In this document: positions 47,110-55,255 of the stretch, piece by piece
Numbering within the stretch: position 1 is the stretch's first letter
Layout of the letters: each line of letters begins with the position of its first letter
Source: Acidobacteriota bacterium
GTDB taxonomy: Bacteria > Acidobacteriota > Vicinamibacteria > Vicinamibacterales > CAVVIG01
Reading direction: 5' to 3'
DNA length: 64,000 nucleotides
NCBI GenBank assembly: GCA_020850715.1
Contig: JADZED010000053.1
Coordinates: 1 to 64,000 of the forward strand
Made by a program: the position numbers and the translations under genes
The notes under the pieces: generated by a model
Databases searched by the model: none
Seen by the model: only the letters and a program-made list of their open reading frames with translations
Told to the model about the DNA's origin: nothing

Positions 47110-50100
47110 TCACACCCTCAGCGTGGTCAGCTCGCCAGCAAGGTAGCGTTTCATCACGTCGCTCTCGTTGTCGGGGGAGAACCCCTGGGTCGCCGGTCCC
47201 CAGATACCCACCCCGCCCAGCCCGCCGTCTTCGGCCTTCGTGATCCGGATCAGCGTCTCCTTGGGGACGGTGTTGACCGCGTGGTTGTCGGCTTCCCCGC
47301 CGAAGATGAAGCCCATCGTCGCCTTCGCCTTGTGGAACAGCGAGTCGGTCTGGTGCATCGGCATGTGCCAGTTGCGGGTCACCGACTGCTGCGAGCCGTA
47401 GCGCAGGTTCGCCTGATAGCCGGTATTCGCGGAGAGCGCACGCCCGTCGGGCCGCGTCTCGTGCGCCCGCACGCTCTTCTCGGTCGCGATGAAGGGCGCG
47501 TGCTTCATCATCACGATGTTGTACGGGTAGGCGTGGTTGTACTTGACCCGCAGCATGCAGCGCGCCACGCGGTAGAACGGATCGGCCGGCGTGGCGCCGA
47601 TGTAGGGCCGGTCGGCCGGGTTGGCGTCGATATGAACGTAGTCGCCGTCGTTGATGCCGAGGTCGCGGGCCGCCTGCGGGTTGATGTGGAGCTGGTGTTC
47701 GCCGACGCACGGCGACCGCTTGTCCAGACGATACGGATCGCCGAAGTTCGAGTCGTAGAGCATGTGCCAGTCGACGTTGGACCATCCGGAGTGCACCCGG
47801 TGGCGCGTCTTCGGCGTCAGGCAGTAGAACTGGAAGCCCTTTTCCCACAGGAAATTCCTGGTCGACTTGACCGCCGCCCACGGGAGCTTCACGTTGCGCA
47901 CGGTGCGATCGTCCCAATGCTCGGCCTCGCGCGGGATCCCGTAGTCCTGCGGCCTGACGAGCGGATTGGAGCTGACGATGACGTTGGGCAGGTACGGCGT
48001 CGCCTCCGGGCCCTCGCGGTGCACGATGAAGTTCTCGCCGTACTCGATGGCCTCGGGCACGTCCGCGTAGGCGTGCATCCGGCCGGTGTCGGTGTGGAAC
48101 GGCTCGCTGTCGTGCACCTGCTCGTAGAACGGAATGCGCGGATAGGTCCGGAAGTTGAGCAGCGCGCCTCCCGGCGGGCCGAACTTCCCCGCCATCAGAT
48201 CGGGGACCTTGAAGCCGGCGGTGGTCGTCGACGAGTCGAGCAGGCGCTGCAGGTACACGGCGCGCCTGCCTTCGTACTCGAACTTGAACATGTCGACGAA
48301 GCGCTGGTCGCCGGTGAGCTTCGCCATCGCCGCCGCGATCCCCGCGAGGATCGCGAGGTCGTCCTTGCTGTCGAACACCGGCGGGATGCCGCCCTTCCAG
48401 ACCTGGAGGAAGGGGTTCGAGCAGCTCGCGGTCACCTCGAGGTCCTCGAACTCGAGCCAGGAGTTGGCCGGCAGCGCGATGTCGGCATACTCGATCGAGG
48501 CGGTCATCTGGATGTCCATCGAGACGATCATCTCGATGTTCGGATTGACGTTCCTGATCATCTCGTATGCCCACTTGGCGTTGTTGATCAGGTTCACGTT
48601 GGTGAAGATCAAGGCCTTGGTGGGCGTCGGCATGTGCGTCGCGCCGGTGAAGTTCTTGCGGCCCTGCGCCGGCGTGTCCACGATGAGCGCCTTGTCGCCG
48701 TGGTTCCAGTAGGCCGGCTCTTCGTCCTTCGTGTACGCGTGGGCGTGGATGTCCTTGCCCCCCACCGATGCGTCGAGCGTCAGCTGGAAGGGATCTTCGG
48801 CCACCCACCCCTTGAAGCCGGGACCCGTCCACGGCGATCCCTGGAAGATCGCCGCCTTGTAGTTGCCGGCCCACGTATGGCAGCCCGAGCCCGGCAGGCC
48901 GATGTTGCCGGCGAGCATGAGCGGGAGATAGGCCGCCCGGTTCATCTCCGTCGCGTGGAACCAGTGGTTGATGCCCTCGCCCTGGTGAATCGCCGCCGGC
49001 TTGATCGTGCCGAGGTCCTCGGCGAGCTGCTCGATGAGCGATCGGGGCGCCTGCGTGATCTCGGCCACCGAATCGAGATCGTAGTCCTGCAGATGCACCT
49101 GGTAGAGCGTCCACAGCGTCGCGCACTCGACCGTCGTCCCGTCGGCGAGCTTCACCGCGAAGCGTCCGGCCAGCACGGGATCGATGCCCTTGCGCGTCAT
49201 CGTCTCGCCGACGTCGTCGCGCGTGAGCGCCCGCGGCGCGTCCGCTGCCGCGTCCCACACGACGTAGTCGCCGAGCTTCGCGTGCTGCTCGGGCAGCAGC
49301 CCCTGGATCCTCATCGACGGGCCGTCGGGCGACAGCGACGTGGTGTAGCCGGCGAAGACCTCGTGGGCGCGCAGCCGCTTCAGCGTGTCGGTCCTGACGA
49401 GCAGCGGAAAATCGGTGAAGCGCTTGACGAACCCCTCGTCGTAGTGCCGCTTGTCGATCATCAGACGTGTCACGCCGAGAAACAGCGCCGCGTCGGTCTG
49501 CGGCCGGATGGGAATCCAGTAGTCGGCCTTGGTCGACGGCGGCCCGTACTCCGGCGCGATCACGACGATCTTTCCGCCGCGCTCCATCGTCTCGATGAAC
49601 CAGTGCGAGTCGGTCAGCTTGTTCTCGACCAGGTTCTTGCCGTCCATGATGATCAGCTTCGAGTACCGCAGGTCGTTGAAGTCGCAGTCGGAGGCCTGCA
49701 GCCCATGGACCCACGGGTGACCGGGCGCCTGATCGCCGTGCCAGGTGTAGTTCGAGAAATTGCGGCCGCCCTTCGCCTCCCCGGCGGGCACGCTCCGGAT
49801 CTTCGCATCGAGCAGCGCCATCGAATTGTTCAGCCGGTACATCCCGTACTTGCCGAGCACGCCGAGCAGCCCCATGCCGCCGCGCATCTTGAAGGTCCGC
49901 GTGCCGGCGCCGCCCATCTCCCGCACCATCTCGGGCTGGTACCCCTGCGCGAGCAGCCGCTGCGCGCCCTCCTCGCCGCTGTACCGCCGCGCGATGGCAT
50001 CCAGCGCGCCGGCGATGCTCGCGAACGCCTCGTCCCACGACATCTGGATGAATTCGTCGTCGCCGCGGCGGCTGAAGAGATACTTCTCCTTGTTCTCCGG

Positions 50101-50559
50101 CGTCAGTTCCGGGAAGCCCGCCTCCGCCCAGGCCTTCCAGCCCTTGCGCACGATCGGATGGCGCAGCCGGTAGGGCCCGTACAGCACGCGGTGGAAGGTG
50201 TAGCCCTTGGCGCACTGGCGCGGGTTCCAGTTGATGCTGGCGTGGTTGCCGTACAGGTCGGCGTAGGTCTGGTAGTCGTAGGTCTCCCCGCTGCGGACAA
50301 CGATGCCGTTTCGCACGTACGCGCGGATGCGGCAGGCGTGGGTGTCGTTCGGCGAGCATACCCAGTCGAACGACGAGTCGTAGCGGTACTGATCGTGATA
50401 GATCCGCTCCCACTCGCGCGAGACCGTCCGCGCGAGCGGATTGCCGTCGTCGGTCGCGGCCGGCCTCAGGATCGAGCACGCCGCCTCGAGCCCGGCGACC
50501 GACACCGCCGCCCCGGCGCCAAGGTAGTGCAGGAACTCCCGGCGGGCGATCGGAGTCAT
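47110..50559 (-). CDS. Catalytic molybdopterin subunit, type II DMSO reductase family (NXR/NAR-like)
   Basis: 1149 residues. A Tat signal (ARREFLHYLGAGAAVSVAG, 5-23) implies export of the folded enzyme. The N-terminal cluster ligands read Cys68-x3-Asp72-x3-Cys76 with Cys116, where NarG has His-x3-Cys-x3-Cys. Asp276 in YTWHGDQAPGHP is the candidate molybdenum ligand, as in type II enzymes. The C-terminus has FGGEADNHAVNTVPKETLIRI. Length near 1150 is closer to NxrA/NarG than to the roughly 900-residue SerA, DdhA or ClrA. The enzyme could oxidise nitrite, reduce nitrate, chlorate or selenate, or act on another substrate; sequence alone does not decide. One base separates it from both neighbours' codons. 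Confidence 0.92.
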   Translation of the reverse strand: MTPIARREFLHYLGAGAAVSVAGLEAACSILRPAATDDGNPLARTVSREWERIYHDQYRYDSSFDWVCSPNDTHACRIRAYVRNGIVVRSGETYDYQTYADLYGNHASINWNPRQCAKGYTFHRVLYGPYRLRHPIVRKGWKAWAEAGFPELTPENKEKYLFSRRGDDEFIQMSWDEAFASIAGALDAIARRYSGEEGAQRLLAQGYQPEMVREMGGAGTRTFKMRGGMGLLGVLGKYGMYRLNNSMALLDAKIRSVPAGEAKGGRNFSNYTWHGDQAPGHPWVHGLQASDCDFNDLRYSKLIIMDGKNLVENKLTDSHWFIETMERGGKIVVIAPEYGPPSTKADYWIPIRPQTDAALFLGVTRLMIDKRHYDEGFVKRFTDFPLLVRTDTLKRLRAHEVFAGYTTSLSPDGPSMRIQGLLPEQHAKLGDYVVWDAAADAPRALTRDDVGETMTRKGIDPVLAGRFAVKLADGTTVECATLWTLYQVHLQDYDLDSVAEITQAPRSLIEQLAEDLGTIKPAAIHQGEGINHWFHATEMNRAAYLPLMLAGNIGLPGSGCHTWAGNYKAAIFQGSPWTGPGFKGWVAEDPFQLTLDASVGGKDIHAHAYTKDEEPAYWNHGDKALIVDTPAQGRKNFTGATHMPTPTKALIFTNVNLINNAKWAYEMIRNVNPNIEMIVSMDIQMTASIEYADIALPANSWLEFEDLEVTASCSNPFLQVWKGGIPPVFDSKDDLAILAGIAAAMAKLTGDQRFVDMFKFEYEGRRAVYLQRLLDSSTTTAGFKVPDLMAGKFGPPGGALLNFRTYPRIPFYEQVHDSEPFHTDTGRMHAYADVPEAIEYGENFIVHREGPEATPYLPNVIVSSNPLVRPQDYGIPREAEHWDDRTVRNVKLPWAAVKSTRNFLWEKGFQFYCLTPKTRHRVHSGWSNVDWHMLYDSNFGDPYRLDKRSPCVGEHQLHINPQAARDLGINDGDYVHIDANPADRPYIGATPADPFYRVARCMLRVKYNHAYPYNIVMMKHAPFIATEKSVRAHETRPDGRALSANTGYQANLRYGSQQSVTRNWHMPMHQTDSLFHKAKATMGFIFGGEADNHAVNTVPKETLIRITKAEDGGLGGVGIWGPATQGFSPDNESDVMKRYLAGELTTLRV

Positions 50560-50560
50560 G

Positions 50561-52204
50561 TCATTTCTCCAGGAACAGTTCCTGCCAGATGGTCACCGAC
50601 TTCTTGCCGTCCCGGTCGCCGGCACTCCCGTTCCACACCGCGAACGCGACCGGAATGCGTCCGCCCGGCGCGATCTGCATCGACGTGCCGCCGCCCGATC
50701 CGGCCAGGGCGCGCGTGAACTGCACCTGGTACGAGCCGGTCCCGTACACGCCGGCGGCCCGGACCGCCTGATCCCGCGTCGGGTGCGCTTTCAGCGTGCC
50801 GAACCCCTGCGCCGTGAGATCCTCGGCGGCGCTGTGGCGCGTCGGATCGGCGACAATATTGCCGGCGCCCCATGCCGTGACGAACGTCGGGTCCGATTGG
50901 AGCGTGAGCGCGTTGCGCGTCGGCTGCTCGAGCGGCGACCTGGTGAGGTTCGGGTACGAATCGATGCCGATGTTCGGGTAGACCTTCTCCAGATCCTGGA
51001 ACACCGGCTCCAGATCGGCCTGCCGCTCCGACTTCCACATCCAGATGTTGACGGGTGCTCCAGGCTGGCCCATCGCGAAGAACGGCGGATCCGCCGCCAG
51101 CGCGAACTCGACGGCGGCGGCGTCACGGAAGTCCTGCGGCCGGATCGCCGTCTCGTCGTTCGAGCCGTCTTCCCATTTCAGGTTCAGCGCGAGGGTCCTG
51201 CCGTCGTGCAGCGCTCGAACGGTGATCTCCTCCGGCCGATCGGTGCGCCACCAGAGCGGCATCATGTGAAGGTTGACCGGCGGCGCGGTCCGCCACACGC
51301 CGGAGTCCGGACTGGCCGGCAGCGCGGCGACGCGGCGCGCGACGATCCGGAACTTCTTCATCTCCGCCTTCTCGCGCTGCGCGTCGCTCGACAGAGCGCG
51401 GACCAGCGAGACCAGCGCCCATCCGTCGTTCCCGTGCAGATACCCGTTCTGCGGCATCGGCGATCCCGGCAGCCCTCCGACGATCCGCCGATAGATCTCG
51501 GGCGCCTCCGGGCTGCCCTTGAAGACGCCGAGCGTGAGATCGCGCGGCCGCGTCGGATAGCCCTTCGAGTCCACCTGCTTCTGGGCGCCGTCGCCGCGGG
51601 CCGTCGCGCCGTGGCAGGGCGCGCAGCCCTTGGCGAACAGTTCGCGGGCCCGCACCTGCGCCGCGTCGTCGTACGCCGGCGCGGGCGGGATCGAGATCAG
51701 CCCCGCGCCGCCGCTGCCGTAGACGTCAGGTTCACGGTTCGCCTTCAGGACCAGGGGCCTCGTCGAGAACGCCTTCACGTAGTGCACCAGGCCCCAGCGC
51801 GCCTCCTCGGGCAGGTGCGCCCACGGCGGCATCGCCGAGCCGGGCATGCCGCGCGAGATCGTGCGGAAGAGATCCTCGTCGGTGGGCACGCCGTCCCACG
51901 TCGACACGATGCGGAACTGGCCGGTCGTGAAGTCGCGCGGCCGCGGGTACAGGAGGTAGGCCGCGTCACCCGCCCCGTCGCCGGCAACGCCGTGGCAGGC
52001 CACGCACTCCTTCTCGAACGTCGCCTTCCCCAGCGCGAGGAGCTCGGGCGTGGCCGGCCGCTGACTGGCGGGCGTGATGGCGAAGGGAATCAGGCCGGGC
52101 ACGGTCGTGGTGTCCGTCTCGGCTCCACGGGATCCACAACCGGCCACGAAGAAGAACGCGACACCAAGACACCAGGCCCGCCGCCGCATTGCTCGACTGC
52201 CCAT
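50561..52204 (-). CDS. Lipoprotein fusing two cytochrome c domains to an EB_dh-type haem subunit
   Basis: 547 residues from the ATG at 52204, which has GGAGG five bases upstream. Lipobox FVAGC (Cys23). Two c-type haem sites: CVACH (67-71) and CAPCH (194-198), each with a later Met ligand candidate (MPGSAMPPWAH; GLPGSPMPQNG). From about residue 290 to the end it matches the ethylbenzene dehydrogenase gamma/NxrC-like haem-b domain (VRALHDGRTLALNLKWEDGSNDE, FALAADPPFFAMGQPGAPVNIWMWKSE, VAFAVWNGSAGDRDGKKSVTIWQELFLE). It should carry electrons between the molybdoenzyme and the respiratory chain on the outer face of a membrane. First gene of the operon. Confidence 0.92.
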   Translation of the reverse strand: MGSRAMRRRAWCLGVAFFFVAGCGSRGAETDTTTVPGLIPFAITPASQRPATPELLALGKATFEKECVACHGVAGDGAGDAAYLLYPRPRDFTTGQFRIVSTWDGVPTDEDLFRTISRGMPGSAMPPWAHLPEEARWGLVHYVKAFSTRPLVLKANREPDVYGSGGAGLISIPPAPAYDDAAQVRARELFAKGCAPCHGATARGDGAQKQVDSKGYPTRPRDLTLGVFKGSPEAPEIYRRIVGGLPGSPMPQNGYLHGNDGWALVSLVRALSSDAQREKAEMKKFRIVARRVAALPASPDSGVWRTAPPVNLHMMPLWWRTDRPEEITVRALHDGRTLALNLKWEDGSNDETAIRPQDFRDAAAVEFALAADPPFFAMGQPGAPVNIWMWKSERQADLEPVFQDLEKVYPNIGIDSYPNLTRSPLEQPTRNALTLQSDPTFVTAWGAGNIVADPTRHSAAEDLTAQGFGTLKAHPTRDQAVRAAGVYGTGSYQVQFTRALAGSGGGTSMQIAPGGRIPVAFAVWNGSAGDRDGKKSVTIWQELFLEK

Positions 52205-52255
52205 GACGCCTCCGTGCGGTTGGGCGCCAGTGTCCGCCCGCGCCAGGTGCGAAAG

Positions 52256-52271
52256 TATGATCGTCGTCATA
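52256..52271. promoter_or_regulatory. Palindrome upstream of the molybdoenzyme operon
   Basis: TATGA TCGTCG TCATA, an inverted repeat with 5-bp arms, lies 52 bp upstream of the first start codon in the 183-bp gap shared with rplU. The surrounding DNA is locally AT-rich. It could be an operator; it does not match the FNR or NarL consensus. Confidence 0.3.
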
Positions 52272-52332
52272 TTTTCGTAAGGAATTTCCGGGCGCCCCGG
52301 CAGGCCGGGCAACTCGAGAAGCGCTGCAAGTC

Positions 52333-52362
52333 TTTACAATCGAGTGACTTCGGTTGTAGACT
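52333..52362 (+). promoter_or_regulatory. Sigma70-type promoter of rplU-rpmA
   Basis: -35 TTTACA (52333-52338), 18-bp spacer and -10 TAGACT (52357-52362) on the plus strand, giving a leader of about 20 nt before the rplU ATG. Matches are 5 of 6 and 4 of 6. Confidence 0.5.
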
Positions 52363-52387
52363 GTTCCCTTTGCACGGGTAGCCGATC

Positions 52388-52702
52388 ATGTACGCAATCA
52401 TTCAGAGCACCGGCCGGCAGCTGCGCGTCGCGCCCGGCGGATACGCCACCATCGACGGCCGGGCCGGCGATCCAGGCGCCGAGCTGACGCTGGATACCGT
52501 CCTGCTGGTCGAGAAGGACGGCGGCGAGGTGCTGGCGGGAGCGCCCTACGTCGCCAACGCGCGCGTCGTGGCGGTTGTCGAGGGCGAGACGCGCGGACCG
52601 AAGATCCGCGTGTTCAAGAAGAAGCGCCGCAAGGGCATGCGCCGCACCAAGGGACACCGCGCCGTCTACACGCGCGTGAAGATCAAGGAGATCCTGGTCT
52701 AG
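52388..52702 (+). CDS. rplU: 50S ribosomal protein L21
   Basis: 104 residues. [23 protein letters not shown] at the N-terminus and the basic C-terminal block [30 protein letters not shown] are diagnostic. Binds 23S rRNA. First of the conserved rplU-rpmA-obgE set; rpmA follows after 11 bp. Confidence 0.97.
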   Translation: MYAIIQSTGRQLRVAPGGYATIDGRAGDPGAELTLDTVLLVEKDGGEVLAGAPYVANARVVAVVEGETRGPKIRVFKKKRRKGMRRTKGHRAVYTRVKIKEILV

Positions 52703-52713
52703 GAACAACAGCG

Positions 52714-52971
52714 ATGGCTCACAAGAAGGGACAAGGCAGTTCGCGCAACGGCCGCGACTCCAATTCGCAGCGCCTGGGCGTGAAGGCCCACGACGGCAAC
52801 CTCGTCACCGGCGGCACGATCATCGTCCGGCAGCGCGGCCGCCGCTTCCGGCCCGGGCGCAATGCCGGCATCGGCAAGGACGATACGATTTTCGCGAAGA
52901 TCGCGGGCCGCGTGCGATTCGAGAACCACGGCGCGCACGGACGGGTCATCAGCATCCAGCCCGCGGAATAG
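52714..52971 (+). CDS. rpmA: 50S ribosomal protein L27
   Basis: 85 residues, [28 protein letters not shown], with [30 protein letters not shown]. The N-terminus, whose basic residues reach the peptidyl-transferase centre, starts directly with AHKKG, so no Firmicutes-type cleavable leader is present. Followed by a 120-bp gap to obgE containing a palindrome. Confidence 0.97.
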   Translation: MAHKKGQGSSRNGRDSNSQRLGVKAHDGNLVTGGTIIVRQRGRRFRPGRNAGIGKDDTIFAKIAGRVRFENHGAHGRVISIQPAE

Positions 52972-53019
52972 ACGCGCCGGCGTGGGTGCAGGGGGTGCGG
53001 GGGCGGCCTGGTGAGGGAA

Positions 53020-53038
53020 GAATTCAGCCGCTGAATTC
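53020..53038 (+). terminator. Palindrome between rpmA and obgE
   Basis: GAATTCAGC and GCTGAATTC form a 9-bp stem around a single base, flanked by a looser outer pair (CTGGTGA near 53009 with TCACCAG near 53046). No T-run follows. It may attenuate transcription or process mRNA between the ribosomal protein genes and obgE. Confidence 0.35.
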
Positions 53039-53092
53039 ACCGGCGTCACCAGCGGATTTCCCGGTCTCCCGGCTCGCCAGTTCGCCGATCGT

Positions 53093-54178
53093 ATGTTTGT
53101 AGACCAGGTCGACATCCACGTCGAGGCTGGCGGGGGCGGCCGCGGATGCCTGGCGTTCCGCCGCGAGAAGTTCGTCCCGCGCGGCGGTCCGAGCGGCGGC
53201 GACGGCGGCCACGGCGGCTCGATCTTCATCGTCGCCAGCCCTCACACCAACACGCTCATCGAGTACCGTTTCCATCCCGAATTCCACGCCGAGCGCGGCG
53301 AACACGGCATGGGATCGAACGCCACCGGCCGCAACGGGAAGGACCTCGAGCTGCCGGTTCCCGTCGGCACCCTCGTGTACGAGAGGGCCGGGACGGATCA
53401 GCCGTGGCGGCTCGTCGCCGATCTCGCGGTCGAAGGCCAGCGCGTGCGCATCGCGCAGGGCGGCCGCGGCGGCATGGGCAACGCCCGGTTCGCCTCGTCG
53501 ACCAACCGCGCGCCGCGCAAGGTGCAGCCGGGGCTGCCCGGCGAAGCCAAAGACCTCCGGCTCGAGTTGAAGCTGCTGGCCGACGTCGGCCTGGTGGGCT
53601 TCCCCAACGCGGGCAAGTCGACGTTCATCTCCCGCGTCTCGGCGGCGCGCCCGAAGATCGCCGCCTACCCGTTCACCACGCTCACGCCCAACCTGGGCGT
53701 GGTCGGCCTGAGCGACGACCGCAGCTTCGTCGTCGCCGACGTGCCGGGGCTCATCGAGGGGGCCCACCGCGGCCAGGGGCTCGGGCACCAGTTCCTGCGG
53801 CATCTCGAGCGCACGCAGGTGCTGCTGCACCTGGTCGATGTCTCGAGCGAAACGGGCCGCGACCCGGTGAGCGATCTCGAGACGCTGCGGCGCGAGCTCG
53901 CGCTGTTCCAGCCGGCGCTCGCGGCCAAGCCGCAGATGGTCGTCGCTCACAAGATCGACGCGGTGGACGATCCGGGCCGCGTGCAGGCGCTCGAACGGCG
54001 CGCCGCGGCGCTGCGCCTGCCCTTCTTTCGCGCATCGGCGGCCACCGGTACCGGGATTGGCGAGATCCTGGAAGCGCTCTGGGAAAAGCTCGCCGCCGGG
54101 CGCGAGCGCACGCCGAAGGAACCGGCCGTCGAGCCCGATGCCGCGCTCGCGCCGCCGTCGCACGTCGTGGAGAAATGA
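53093..54178 (+). CDS. obgE: Obg-family GTPase involved in 50S assembly
   Basis: 361 residues. Glycine-rich Obg fold (VDIHVEAGGGGRGCLAFRREKFVPRGGPSGGDGGHGGSIF, residues 5-50), then the G domain with G1 GFPNAGKST, G3 DVPGLIEGAHRGQGLG and a G4 motif that reads HKIDA (NKxD is usual; here the first residue is His). The C-terminal OCT domain is absent or reduced to a short acidic tail, as in many Obg proteins outside Firmicutes. The stop overlaps the nadD start. Confidence 0.95.
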   Translation: MFVDQVDIHVEAGGGGRGCLAFRREKFVPRGGPSGGDGGHGGSIFIVASPHTNTLIEYRFHPEFHAERGEHGMGSNATGRNGKDLELPVPVGTLVYERAGTDQPWRLVADLAVEGQRVRIAQGGRGGMGNARFASSTNRAPRKVQPGLPGEAKDLRLELKLLADVGLVGFPNAGKSTFISRVSAARPKIAAYPFTTLTPNLGVVGLSDDRSFVVADVPGLIEGAHRGQGLGHQFLRHLERTQVLLHLVDVSSETGRDPVSDLETLRRELALFQPALAAKPQMVVAHKIDAVDDPGRVQALERRAAALRLPFFRASAATGTGIGEILEALWEKLAAGRERTPKEPAVEPDAALAPPSHVVEK

Positions 54179-54885
54179 GCGAACGGATCGGCATCCTCGG
54201 CGGCACATTCGATCCGATCCACCTGGGACATCGCGACGTCGCCCTGGCAGCGTGCACGGCGATCCCGCGGCTGCGCATCGTGATCGTCCCCGCGAACATC
54301 CCGCCGCACCGATCGCCGCCGGCCGCTTCGTCGTACCACCGGTTCGCCATGGCCGCGCTGATGGCGGCGTCCCGTTCCGGGTGGACGGTCTGCGACATGG
54401 AACTCCAGGTGCACGAGCCGTCGTACACATCGCAGACGCTCCGGCGGTTCCATGCCCTGGGGTACGCGCCGCACGAGCTGTTCTTCCTGACGGGCGCCGA
54501 CGCGTTCCTGGAGATTCAGGTGTGGAAGGACTACCCGTCGATTCTCGATGCCGCCCACTTCGTGGCGGTCTCGCGGCCCGGTCTTCCGGCCGGCCAGCTG
54601 CCCGCACGGCTGCCCGGGCTGGCCGGACGCATGGTCCGGCCGCCTCTGGCGGCGGACGCGGCCGGTGCGACGTCGATCGTTCTGATCGATGCCGATACCG
54701 CCGATGTGTCAGCCACGGCGATCCGCCAGCGGCGAGCCGAGGGGAGATCGATCGCGGGGATGGTGGACGAGAGCGTGCGGTATCACATTGAGCAGCATGG
54801 CCTCTACACCGCCGCCGCTCGGGGCCGGCGCGGCAGCGACGGGTGCGCGGGATCGCCGGCAGGCAGGTTGCATGGTCAGGACTGA
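54175..54885 (+). CDS. nadD: Nicotinate-nucleotide adenylyltransferase
   Basis: 236 residues starting MSERIGILGGTFDPIHLGHRDVA: the GGTFDPIHLGH nucleotide-binding motif fixes the family. FFLTGADAFLEIQVWKDY and the C-terminal VSATAIRQRRAEGRSIAGMVDESVRYHIEQHGLY complete it. Makes deamido-NAD in NAD synthesis. Start codon overlaps the obgE stop (ATGA); the 3' 14 bp overlap rsfS. The last 20 residues after HGLYT are not conserved and reflect the overlap. Confidence 0.95.
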   Translation: MSERIGILGGTFDPIHLGHRDVALAACTAIPRLRIVIVPANIPPHRSPPAASSYHRFAMAALMAASRSGWTVCDMELQVHEPSYTSQTLRRFHALGYAPHELFFLTGADAFLEIQVWKDYPSILDAAHFVAVSRPGLPAGQLPARLPGLAGRMVRPPLAADAAGATSIVLIDADTADVSATAIRQRRAEGRSIAGMVDESVRYHIEQHGLYTAAARGRRGSDGCAGSPAGRLHGQD

Positions 54886-55255
54886 AAAGCTGCGCGCGCG
54901 CCAGCGGCTTCCCTCGCAGATCGACGCGGCGGTCAGGGCCGCCGAGGGCAAGAAGGCGACCGATCTCGTCGTCCTCGATCTCCGGAAGGCCGCCGGATTC
55001 ACCGACTACTTCGTGATCGGCTCGGGAGCCAATCCCCGTCAGATCCGCGCGATTGCCGACGCCGTGATGGAGGCGCTGGCGGAGGCCGGTGTGAAACCGG
55101 CGCACGTCGAGGGATACCAGCGGGCCGAATGGATCCTTCTCGATTATTTCGACTTCATCGTGCACGTCTTCGTGCAGGAGACGCGGGCGTTCTATGGTCT
55201 CGAGCGGCTCTGGGGCAGCGCGGAGCGGATCGAGATGCCACCGGCCACCGCCTGA
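54872..55255 (+). CDS. rsfS: Ribosomal silencing factor RsfS
   Basis: 127 residues from the ATG at 54872. Conserved core KKATDLVVLDLRKAAGFTDYFVIGSGANPRQIRAIADAVMEAL, then GYQRAEWILLDYFDFIVHVFVQETRAFYGLERLWG. It binds L14 and blocks joining of ribosomal subunits. An ATG at 54797 would add 25 non-conserved residues. Placed directly after nadD, as in most bacteria. Confidence 0.94.
   Translation: MVRTEKLRARQRLPSQIDAAVRAAEGKKATDLVVLDLRKAAGFTDYFVIGSGANPRQIRAIADAVMEALAEAGVKPAHVEGYQRAEWILLDYFDFIVHVFVQETRAFYGLERLWGSAERIEMPPATA

Noticed and set aside
45497-50479. A 1660-codon minus-strand frame over the molybdoenzyme genes
   Set aside because: It is out of phase with the real catalytic and Fe-S subunit genes, which carry all motifs.
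53093-54178. Loss of GTPase function in Obg because the G4 motif is HKIDA not NKxDA
   Set aside because: Other G motifs are perfect and the change is at one position; it is more likely a tolerated variant.
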